DNA of 41,681 nt, taken from the NCBI GenBank assembly GCA_001801485.1, contig MGXV01000049.1, positions 44,474 to 86,154 of the forward strand. Reading direction: 5' to 3'. Under the pieces are notes generated by a model that was not told the DNA's origin, ran no database searches, and saw nothing but the letters and a program-made list of their open reading frames with translations. Position numbers and translations under genes: made by a program. Origin of the DNA: Gammaproteobacteria bacterium RIFCSPHIGHO2_12_FULL_37_14 (GTDB lineage Bacteria > Pseudomonadota > Gammaproteobacteria > DSM-16500). This document shows positions 9,441 through 16,777 of this stretch, in pieces. How positions within the stretch are numbered: position 1 is the first letter of the stretch; each line of letters opens with the position of its first letter.

Positions 9441-10516
9441 AAGTTGGTATCCCTAAAGAAATATCCTCAAATGAACGCCGAGTAGCGGCAACTCCAGATA
9501 CTATCCCTAAAATGATTTCAGCAGGACTTGTTGTCAACGTTGAATCTGGTGCGGGATCAACTGCTTATATTACGAATCAAGATTATATGCGCGCAGGCGC
9601 TGAAATAAAAGAATCGTCTAAAGAATTATATGAACAATCCGATATTATTTTAAAAGTTCAAGCACCTACTGGCGATGAAATTAAGCAAATAAAACCTAAT
9701 GCGATTATCATTACCCCCCTAACAACAATACAAATGGATTTATTTAGAAAAGAAAAAACTTTAATCGTATTCGCATTGAATTTATTACCTCGCATTGCAC
9801 GCGCACAATCTATGGATATATTGAGTTCAATGAGTAATATTGCCGGCTATAAAAGTGTCATTTTAGCTGCAGATTACTTAAGTAAATTTTTTCCCATGTT
9901 AACTACTGCTGCTGGGACTATTTTACCTGCTAAAGTGATCATCGTCGGTGCCGGAGTGGCAGGATTACAAGCAATTGCGACAGCACGTCGCTTAGGTGCG
10001 GTTGTGATTGCATTCGATACCAGACCAGCAACAGAAGAACAAGTTAAAAGTTTAGGAGCAAGTTTTGTCAGTTTGGCCACCACTCATGAGCAAACACAAG
10101 ATCATAGCGGTTATGCAAAAGAACAATCTATTGATTTTTATCAAAACGAACAAAATATTCTTAGTCAATATACAAAGGATGCAGATGTTATCATTACGAC
10201 AGCATTAATTCCTGGTAAACGTGCCCCTCTATTAATCACTGAAAAAATGGTCAGTGACATGAAACCAGGATCCGTAATTGTTGATTTAGCAATTGAGCAA
10301 GAAGGAAATTGTGAGCTATCTGAACGAGATAAAATTGTGGTTAAATATAATATCACGATGATTGGGTTAACGAATCTCCCCAGTACTGTTTCTCTGCATG
10401 CTAGCCAGCTCTACGCTAAAAACATATGGGCATTTTTGCATTATATTCTTCCACAGATCCAAGCAGGAACATATGACTTGAATGACGAAATTATTAAAAG
10501 TTGCTTAGTGAAATAG
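9437..10516 (+). CDS. pntA: NAD(P) transhydrogenase subunit alpha part 1 (NAD-binding, dI)
   Basis: NAD(H)-binding domain I of the proton-translocating transhydrogenase, which uses the proton gradient to reduce NADP with NADH. The 359-aa protein starts K-V-G-I-P-K-E-I, as in the alanine-dehydrogenase/PntA family, and has a Rossmann motif V-G-A-G-V-A-G-L-Q-A followed by F-D-T-R-P. It lacks the membrane helices of E. coli PntA; those are in the next gene, so this is the three-polypeptide (PntAA/PntAB/PntB) arrangement. The ATG overlaps the phhB stop by 4 bp. Confidence 0.95.
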   Translation: MKVGIPKEISSNERRVAATPDTIPKMISAGLVVNVESGAGSTAYITNQDYMRAGAEIKESSKELYEQSDIILKVQAPTGDEIKQIKPNAIIITPLTTIQMDLFRKEKTLIVFALNLLPRIARAQSMDILSSMSNIAGYKSVILAADYLSKFFPMLTTAAGTILPAKVIIVGAGVAGLQAIATARRLGAVVIAFDTRPATEEQVKSLGASFVSLATTHEQTQDHSGYAKEQSIDFYQNEQNILSQYTKDADVIITTALIPGKRAPLLITEKMVSDMKPGSVIVDLAIEQEGNCELSERDKIVVKYNITMIGLTNLPSTVSLHASQLYAKNIWAFLHYILPQIQAGTYDLNDEIIKSCLVK

Positions 10517-10545
10517 TTATATTACTTATAAAAGGAATTTATTCT

Positions 10546-10848
10546 ATGTCATCAAACATTGGTGTAGCTGATATATATATTTTTATACTCGCTGGTTTTC
10601 TTGGATATCAATTAATTTCGCGTATTCCTTCACTTTTACATACACCACTCATGGCTGCAACCAATGCTATTTCTGGTATTGCACTGATTGGTTCGCTGAT
10701 TATTGCCGGTGAAAATTATAGCTTACTCACGAATCTATTAGCCTTTTTTGCTGTCACCTGTTCCACTATTAATGTTGTCGGTGGTTTTTTAATTACTGAC
10801 CGTATTCTCAAAATGTTTAAGAAATTACCCACAAACGAACGTAAATAA
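10546..10848 (+). CDS. pntAB: NAD(P) transhydrogenase subunit alpha part 2 (membrane)
   Basis: Small membrane part of the split transhydrogenase, 100 aa with three predicted helices and the family segment Y-Q-L-I-S-R-I-P-S-L-L-H-T-P-L-M-A-A-T-N-type core. An upstream in-frame TTG at 10501 lies inside pntAA; ATG 10546 is preferred because AAAAGGAA precedes it and the protein then begins like other PntAB subunits. It ends 2 bp before pntB. Confidence 0.93.
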   Translation: MSSNIGVADIYIFILAGFLGYQLISRIPSLLHTPLMAATNAISGIALIGSLIIAGENYSLLTNLLAFFAVTCSTINVVGGFLITDRILKMFKKLPTNERK

Positions 10849-10850
10849 TC

Positions 10851-12233
10851 ATGAGTATCATTCAGGTTTGTTATATCATTTCCGCCATTTCATTTATTTT
10901 AGGTATTCGTGCCTTAAGTTCACCCGAAACAGCAAGACGCGGTATGAATTTAGCTGCATTAGGCATGCTAATAGCCATTATTGGTACGCTATTTGATCAT
11001 CGCATTGTCAATTATTATTGGATAATCGCTGGTTTATTCCTTGGTACGGTATTAAGTATTCCAATTTCACTCTGGGTGCCAATGATCAACATTCCACAAC
11101 GTATTGCACTCTCTCATGCAGGTGGCGCAATTGCTGCAGCTCTAATTGGTATCGCAGAATATTATCGCTATCAAGCAACGCTTGGTCAAATAAACGTAGG
11201 TATTATAGGTGTGGAGGTAGTATTAGGTGCACTTACTTTTACTGGAAGTTTAATGGTAGCGGGTAAGTTACATGGAGTTCTTCCATCACAACCTATGACG
11301 TATAAAGGACAAAACTCAGTAAACTTTTCATTATTTACTATCATGATTGCTATCTTCCTTTATTTAATTATTCATCCAACTCATGGTTTGTTTTTTTATA
11401 TTTTATTGGCATTAGCATTTTTGTTTGGAGTGTTATTAGTGACACCTATTGGAGCAGCCGATATGCCAGTTGTCATTGCTCTCTTTAATGCTTATGGCGG
11501 ATTAACTGGTGCAGCAATGGGATTTATGCTTGCCAATCACATTCAGATTATTACCGGTGCATTAGATGGCGCTTCGGGATTGATTCTTTCAATTTTGATG
11601 TGTAAAGCAATGAATCGCTCAATGAGAAATGTATTATTTGGTGCCTTTGGTAAAATACTTCCAAATCATGCGGCTATTGTTACTGAATTTAGCAATAAAT
11701 CAGTAAAATCATTATCCATTGAAGAAGCATTGCAATTTTTTGAACATGCCAATTCCGTGATTATTGTTCCTGGATTTGGTATGGCCGCATCACAAGCTCA
11801 TCATGCTTTGCGAGAATTTGCTGATAAACTTAAAACAAGTGGTATTCATGTAAAATATGCTATTCATCCTGTGGCTGGAAGAATGCCTGGTCATATGAAT
11901 GTATTATTAGCTGAGGCAAATGTTCCTTACACCGATCTTTTTGAAATGGATGAAATTAATGCTGAATTCGCTCACACTGATATTGCATTAGTTGTTGGCG
12001 CTAATGATGTAACCAACCCAGCTGCGCGAAATGTTCAATCTAGTCCAATTTATGGAATGCCTATTTTAAATGTAGATCAAGCAAAAAAAGTTATCGTTTG
12101 TAAACGAAGTCTCAATCCTGGATTTTCTGGAATAGAAAATGATCTTTACTATCAAGATAACACTTGGTTGTTATTTGGTGATGCGAAAGAAAGCTTGTCC
12201 AAACTTGTTTATGGATTTAAACGTAGCTGGTAA
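10851..12233 (+). CDS. pntB: NAD(P) transhydrogenase subunit beta
   Basis: Subunit of 460 aa with an N-terminal membrane domain of about nine helices (proton channel) and a C-terminal NADP-binding domain III. The latter shows V-P-G-F-G-M-A-A-S-Q-A, a family NADP-loop motif, then H-P-V-A-G-R-M-P-G-H-M-N-V-L-L-A-E and G-A-N-D-V-T-N-P-A. Completes the transhydrogenase with the two preceding genes. sodC follows after 15 bp. Confidence 0.96.
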   Translation: MSIIQVCYIISAISFILGIRALSSPETARRGMNLAALGMLIAIIGTLFDHRIVNYYWIIAGLFLGTVLSIPISLWVPMINIPQRIALSHAGGAIAAALIGIAEYYRYQATLGQINVGIIGVEVVLGALTFTGSLMVAGKLHGVLPSQPMTYKGQNSVNFSLFTIMIAIFLYLIIHPTHGLFFYILLALAFLFGVLLVTPIGAADMPVVIALFNAYGGLTGAAMGFMLANHIQIITGALDGASGLILSILMCKAMNRSMRNVLFGAFGKILPNHAAIVTEFSNKSVKSLSIEEALQFFEHANSVIIVPGFGMAASQAHHALREFADKLKTSGIHVKYAIHPVAGRMPGHMNVLLAEANVPYTDLFEMDEINAEFAHTDIALVVGANDVTNPAARNVQSSPIYGMPILNVDQAKKVIVCKRSLNPGFSGIENDLYYQDNTWLLFGDAKESLSKLVYGFKRSW

Positions 12234-12248
12234 CTAAGGAAAATAAAT

Positions 12249-12758
12249 ATGCGTATCTTATATTATGTTGGAATATTTTTTTTATCTTTTATACAATCAG
12301 TTTATGCTGACCATTCTATTACTATTCCCATATCCTTGCTTAACGCGAATGGCCAAGAAATAAATATCGGTACCATTGTCGCAAAAAAAGTTAGTTGTGG
12401 GATATTGTTTACACCAAATTTAAGTAAGCTATCACCCGGTGTACATGGTTTTCATATCCATAAAAAACCATCTTGTGATAATAAAGGCATGGCTGCTGGC
12501 GGTCATTTTGATCCTCACCAAACCAATCAACATCAAGGTCCTTATCAACATGGACATTCAGGCGATCTACCCGTATTAGTAGTTGATCAATCAGGACGAG
12601 CAACTTTACCAACCCTAGCACCTCATCTCAAATTTTCGCAAATCAAAGGTCATGCTCTCATGATACATGCTGGAGCGGATAACTATTCTGACCAACCAGA
12701 AAAATTGGGTGGTGGTGGTGAACGGATCGCATGCGGCATTATTCCAACAGGTTCTTAA
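12249..12758 (+). CDS. sodC: Periplasmic Cu/Zn superoxide dismutase
   Basis: Dismutates superoxide in the periplasm. The 169-aa precursor has a Sec signal peptide ending V-Y-A at residue 20. Metal-site residues are visible: H69 and H71 (G-F-H-I-H), H86 (G-G-H-F-D-P), zinc-site His around 95-103 with D106, and H140; C76 and C162 can form the usual disulfide. The C-terminus has G-G-G-G-E-R-I-A-C-G. Fifteen bp after pntB on the same strand with no obvious terminator between, so it may be the last gene of the run. Protection from host oxidative burst is an inference. Confidence 0.94.
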   Translation: MRILYYVGIFFLSFIQSVYADHSITIPISLLNANGQEINIGTIVAKKVSCGILFTPNLSKLSPGVHGFHIHKKPSCDNKGMAAGGHFDPHQTNQHQGPYQHGHSGDLPVLVVDQSGRATLPTLAPHLKFSQIKGHALMIHAGADNYSDQPEKLGGGGERIACGIIPTGS

Positions 12759-13038
12759 TCTTGCATCGCATGTATCTTCCCAGCATGCCATTTATCATGC
12801 GAGATGACACACTATCCCTGCCTGGAACAAGAGATAATCGCGCGATGATATTAAGCATCATGATTGTGTCTGAGCTTCGTCGTAGGAAGAGCCAATCGAT
12901 GCAATCCTTGTCAGATATTAGTCATTATTTGGTGTGATAACGCTTTTTTGACTAAATTATAATCTGTTTTGCGTGTACGTAGAACCAATGATGAAGTATT
13001 TAACAAATTTAGGTTTAGGGCATGATCTTATAATCAAA
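12759..13038. other. Intergenic spacer after sodC, nothing recognised
   Basis: A 280-bp gap between sodC and the convergent 452-aa gene. It holds inverted repeats ATCGCATG (12765-12772)/CATGCGA (12796-12802) and TTAGTCA/TGACTAA near 12919-12956, neither followed by a T-run convincing as a terminator. A short open frame crosses it but has no ribosome site or family resemblance. Confidence 0.4.
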
Positions 13039-14397
13039 TTAAATCTTAGGTGCAATATTAACGTGATGGTCTTCACGATTCTGATGTTGATAATATTTGT
13101 GTTCCCCTCTACCTGGCCGTGTTTCAATGTACTGAAGACCAGTAAAACTCTCATCAGCTAAATTTCTTAAATCTTCTTGCATAGCAAGTACACTTCTGGA
13201 CATCTTATTAAAATATCTTATCTCACAACCATAAATAATGCTCCTCGTCATGGTATCAATAGGAGTCTTAGAAGCGAGAGTGAAATAGGATTTTTTAACA
13301 AACGGAACATCCTCAGGAAATTCTTTTTTATTAACCCGATATAATAATTCCTTTTGATATTGCTCAATGGAAAAATTATTTAATGTGTAGAGTTTTTCAG
13401 ACTTGACGCAATAAATTTCTGAAATTAGCCCATCGGTTACTGGTAATAAAGCATAGAAATTATATTCAGAAAAAATGGTTAGCCCTTGGCTAAATCCAAT
13501 AAGGATTTTTCGTAATTGATTATTAGTAAGATTATTCAAATAATCATCCAGCTCCTTTTTGAAAGGAACCTCATTAAACAACTGCAAAAATTTATTCAAA
13601 CAAAATAAATTAATTGTAAATATATTGCCATATACTATGGTGTCTTTATTTTTTAATTTCAAATCAAATACTTTTTCGTTAAACTTTAATGAAATCAATA
13701 AAGATTCATGATTTTTATCAAAATAAAAACTTAATTGGTCGGATATGATCACTTCTAATCCAAAGTGCGGAGCAAAAAAATCACATAGTTTAAAAAATTG
13801 ATTGAACTTTCCGGAAATATTTATTTGCTTTAAATCTATTGATAAACGTATTAAACCCTTCCGTACTGTTTTATAGCATTCATTGACATGATCAACGAAT
13901 ACCATTGGATCAACTAAATAAGGACAAAAGCAAATTACATTACCATCACCGTTCTGTATATCTACGCTCTCTAAAACATTTTTTTCATAGCGTATATTAT
14001 ATTTATGTAAAAGATGACTACCCAAAAATTTTTTACTTCTAATAATTTGATGAAGATTAGACCATGTTGTCCAATGATAAACTTTGTTATCAATGATCGC
14101 GTGCTGTTTTGCAAGCTCAAACACGATATTTCTAATTCTAGCACTCGCACTAAAAAAATTTAATTCGGTTAATTTACAGCCAAATACTTGTTTATGTAAT
14201 TTGTACCTTGCGCAGCTGCGCCACCATTGTTGAATCGTAACGATGCTTTTAATGTTTTCTTCCTTTGAACCCAATGAAACATTATCAGATTGTATAGCTT
14301 GATCGCTAAAATTATCTTCGTCTTCTGTATCGGTATCTGACTGCAAGACAGGTAAATCATCGTATAATTCTAATTGATCGTCTTCATTGTTAATCAT
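13039..14397 (-). CDS. Unrecognised 452-aa protein with IQ-like motif and ADP-ribosyltransferase-like residues; candidate effector
   Basis: No family recognised with certainty and no signal peptide or membrane helix. In order: a very acidic N-terminus (1-50); an IQ-like motif at 55-67 (I-Q-Q-W-W-R-S-C-A-R-Y-K-L), a form that binds calmodulin in eukaryotic proteins; Y107-H108-W-T-x5-L-x2-I-I at 107-119, resembling motif I of diphtheria-toxin/PARP-type ADP-ribosyltransferases (Y-H-G-T-x4-V-x2-I); and L-E215-V-I-I-S-D-Q-L-S-F-Y-F, resembling the PARP segment that carries the catalytic glutamate. The H-to-E distance of 107 residues is plausible for that fold. Single gene, convergent with sodC. 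The CDS is solid; the enzyme and effector role are inference. Confidence 0.8.
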   Translation of the reverse strand: MINNEDDQLELYDDLPVLQSDTDTEDEDNFSDQAIQSDNVSLGSKEENIKSIVTIQQWWRSCARYKLHKQVFGCKLTELNFFSASARIRNIVFELAKQHAIIDNKVYHWTTWSNLHQIIRSKKFLGSHLLHKYNIRYEKNVLESVDIQNGDGNVICFCPYLVDPMVFVDHVNECYKTVRKGLIRLSIDLKQINISGKFNQFFKLCDFFAPHFGLEVIISDQLSFYFDKNHESLLISLKFNEKVFDLKLKNKDTIVYGNIFTINLFCLNKFLQLFNEVPFKKELDDYLNNLTNNQLRKILIGFSQGLTIFSEYNFYALLPVTDGLISEIYCVKSEKLYTLNNFSIEQYQKELLYRVNKKEFPEDVPFVKKSYFTLASKTPIDTMTRSIIYGCEIRYFNKMSRSVLAMQEDLRNLADESFTGLQYIETRPGRGEHKYYQHQNREDHHVNIAPKI

Positions 14398-14549
14398 CAG
14401 TATGACTGCTTTATTAATGAGGTAGTGTAGAAAAATTTATCATAATTAAACTTAAAGTGCAAATATTAATTCATTTTGTTAATGCTAGATTATTGCCCGC
14501 GTGAGTATAGTGTAGTGATCCGCAATTTTATAAATACTTTATAACTATT

Positions 14550-14746
14550 AGTCTTAGCGAGTGTGCTCTATGAGAGAATCCGCGCTTGCGAGCAAAGAGG
14601 CGAGCTACCTCCTCCTCCCCCTTTGGAAGCCCCATCGGGAAAGTCCGAAAGCAAGTTTTTGGGTTTAAATGATAGATAAGGAAGATTATCCTCTGCATTG
14701 CTATTTCAATCCATGTTATATTGCCAATAATATTCTTCCTGGGGAG
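14550..14746 (+). promoter_or_regulatory. GC-rich structured leader upstream of MFS gene (possible cis-regulatory RNA)
   Basis: Within the 355-bp gap 14398-14752, bases ~14550-14655 are clearly richer in G+C than their surroundings. Bases 14621-14651 fold into a hairpin: CTTT-GGA-CCC on one arm and GGG-TCC-AAAG on the other with small internal loops, and TTTTT follows 4 bp later, like a weak terminator. The pyrimidine run CTCCCC (14615-14620) is perfectly complementary to the Shine-Dalgarno GGGGAG (14741-14746) of the MFS gene, so ribosome-site masking is possible. No known riboswitch class recognised; a dispersed repeat is an alternative. Confidence 0.35.
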
Positions 14747-14752
14747 TACATC

Positions 14753-16114
14753 ATGGATGATATTTTTCGTGGACGCCAAATTATTGCACGGCTTGATCGT
14801 CTTCCTATCTGGCCTTATCCGCGGTATTTTTTATTTATTATTGGCATTGGTTTCTTCTTTGCTTTTTTTGATACTTTAACAATAGGGCTTGCATTACCTC
14901 GTATTGAGATAGCATTTGGCGTGAATCTTCAGCAAGCCACTTGGACCATAACGAGTAGCTTAGTGGGTTATATTATTGGCGCATTTATTATTGGATATTT
15001 TTCAGATAAATTTGGACGTAAACTTGGTTTAATCTTGTCAATTTCATTATTTACGCTAGGATCATTCGCCTGTGCCATCAGTTTGGATTTATCATGGCTG
15101 ATATTCTGGCGTTTCATCACTGGCATGGGTATTGGCGCTGAACTCATTATCGTGACAAGTATGATGGAAGAATTATCTCCAGCAATGATTCGTGGCCGCT
15201 CTACTTCAATCGCGATTGCTTTTGGGATGTTTGGGTTTGCTATTGCTCCCTTCATTGCCTATTTTTTAGTACCACAATTTGCAAATGGTTGGCGCATTTT
15301 ATTTGCACTGGGTGGTATCGGCGGTGTTTTTATTGGAATAACACGATCTGTTTTACCTGATTCCCCACGTTGGTTAGTGCTGCAAAATGAATTTGATCGC
15401 GCAGAAAAGATCGTCTTAGCTGCCGAACAACAGGTGCGTCAGCAATGGGGTCAAGAATTACCGATACCTAAACACATTGATCATCATCAGCCACTAATTC
15501 GCGATTCATCATTAGAAAATTTTTTTCACCCACCCATATTAAAACGTGTATTTCAATTCTCGTTGCTATGGTTTATTTATTATATTGGTAATTATGCATG
15601 GCTAACACTAGCACCTAGTTTGCTTATCAAACAAGGGTTTACCTTAGCCAGCAGTATCGGTTTTGTTGCCATAGCTTCCTTTGGATTTGTTATTGGTTCG
15701 CTTCTAACCGTGATCTTAAGTGAATTGTTTGAACGTAAATGGTTAGCTGTTATTCTGATGTTTATCTGGGCGGCTACTTTATTTGTGATTGCTTGGTTTC
15801 CAAATCCTACCATCATTATGGTGGCTGGATTCATTGCCACGACAACAATTGCGATGACCATTCCTATTTTATATATTTATACCGGTGAAAATTTCCCAAC
15901 GCATATTCGTGCGACTAGCCTAGCTGTGACTGATGGTTTAGGTCATTTAGGCGGAGCATTTTGCGGCCAGATCATATTTTTTATCTCCAATCTAACTATA
16001 GCTAATAGTTACAACTTTCATAGCGCATTTACAATCATGGCTATCACCGGAGTAATTACCGCATTTTTATTAATACCTGGTTTAATGATGACACATCGCA
16101 GCTTAAATGATTAA
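14753..16114 (+). CDS. MFS transporter, sugar/metabolite:H+ symporter-like
   Basis: Twelve-helix major facilitator of 453 aa in the inner membrane. Visible signatures are G-Y-F-S-D-K-F-G-R-K-L-G between helices 2 and 3, R-F-I-T-G-M-G-I-G-A-E in helix 4, L-P-D-S-P-R-W-L after helix 6, and a cytosolic loop before helix 7. These point to the sugar-porter or niacin/aromatic-acid-porter branch; the substrate cannot be read from sequence. Start ATG 14753 is chosen over an in-frame ATG at 14669 because GGGGAG stands 6 bp upstream and the added 28 residues are unlike the family. Confidence 0.88.
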   Translation: MDDIFRGRQIIARLDRLPIWPYPRYFLFIIGIGFFFAFFDTLTIGLALPRIEIAFGVNLQQATWTITSSLVGYIIGAFIIGYFSDKFGRKLGLILSISLFTLGSFACAISLDLSWLIFWRFITGMGIGAELIIVTSMMEELSPAMIRGRSTSIAIAFGMFGFAIAPFIAYFLVPQFANGWRILFALGGIGGVFIGITRSVLPDSPRWLVLQNEFDRAEKIVLAAEQQVRQQWGQELPIPKHIDHHQPLIRDSSLENFFHPPILKRVFQFSLLWFIYYIGNYAWLTLAPSLLIKQGFTLASSIGFVAIASFGFVIGSLLTVILSELFERKWLAVILMFIWAATLFVIAWFPNPTIIMVAGFIATTTIAMTIPILYIYTGENFPTHIRATSLAVTDGLGHLGGAFCGQIIFFISNLTIANSYNFHSAFTIMAITGVITAFLLIPGLMMTHRSLND

Positions 16115-16152
16115 GAGTATCAATTTTTTGATCTATAGATAACTGAATTATT

Positions 16153-16182
16153 TTGGATTAAAATATCATATTCCATTAAGAT
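16153..16182 (+). promoter_or_regulatory. Possible promoter of the 171-aa CaaX-tailed gene
   Basis: TTGGAT (16153-16158), 18-bp spacer, TAAGAT (16177-16182), 46 bp before the start codon. The -10 matches 5/6 and the -35 4/6. AT-rich surroundings make chance matches easy. Confidence 0.35.
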
Positions 16183-16227
16183 AACAAGATTACAATTTCA
16201 ATTTTATTATGCAATGGAGAAGATAAT

Positions 16228-16743
16228 ATGCTGAGACAACATATTAATTTGGGTATTTATGGCAATAGAAAAAGGATTCAAGCGCATAAAAAAAAGAAAA
16301 ATAAACATAGCAATGAAGAGGATCAAAAATTGCTTATCCCTGATCATCAAACTAATTCAATCTGGGCACGACCAGAAACTCAATCGCCACAGTTAGAAAA
16401 ATTGATTGAGGCGATTAATCTATATGACAGCGTGAGATTTCGTCGACTCTATCATAATCATCATCAAGTGGTAGATACCCAGACGCTTAGGTCAATCATT
16501 CTTACACAGAGTGATCAATTAAGTGAAGAAAAAATAGATGCAAAAATAGAATTTGATCAAGAGGTAAAATTATTAACAAATAGTGATGACATAACTGATA
16601 TTGATCAAAAACAAATTGCTGAAGATCGTTTAAATCAAACATTAAAAAATATTGAGATGATGGAATCTGAATTAAATAAGATAAAATTTTGTTTGGAAGA
16701 GATACCCAAACATGTTCGTCGAACGAGTTGCCAAATCTTATAA
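16228..16743 (+). CDS. Unrecognised 171-aa basic/coiled-coil protein ending in CaaX-like CQIL; candidate effector
   Basis: No family recognised. Strong ribosome site (GGAGA) upstream of ATG 16228. Residues 13-26 form a basic patch (R14, K15, R16, K21-K24, K26); ~97-158 are rich in E, K, Q, I and L with coiled-coil-like spacing. No signal peptide or membrane helix. The last residues are H-V-R-R-T-S-C168-Q-I-L and then stop, a C-terminal Cys four from the end with basic residues just before it, as in host-prenylated proteins; a terminal Leu favours geranylgeranyl transfer. Known Legionella effectors such as AnkB use this trick. Single gene between an MFS gene and the convergent copper gene. Confidence 0.75.
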   Translation: MLRQHINLGIYGNRKRIQAHKKKKNKHSNEEDQKLLIPDHQTNSIWARPETQSPQLEKLIEAINLYDSVRFRRLYHNHHQVVDTQTLRSIILTQSDQLSEEKIDAKIEFDQEVKLLTNSDDITDIDQKQIAEDRLNQTLKNIEMMESELNKIKFCLEEIPKHVRRTSCQIL

Positions 16744-16777
16744 CTATTGTGAGGCTGTCGAAGCGAAAATATTCAGT

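Noticed and set aside
12731..12937. 68-aa open frame after sodC
   Set aside because: Starts inside sodC, has no ribosome site and resembles no family; likely chance.
14398..14470. PmrA-box-like TTTAAG/TTTAAT upstream of the 452-aa gene
   Set aside because: The half-site spacing is wrong for PmrA and such strings are common in AT-rich DNA.
14528..14779. 83-aa minus-strand frame over the MFS leader
   Set aside because: Its middle is simply the GC-rich structured region read as protein, and it runs into the MFS coding start; no ribosome site.
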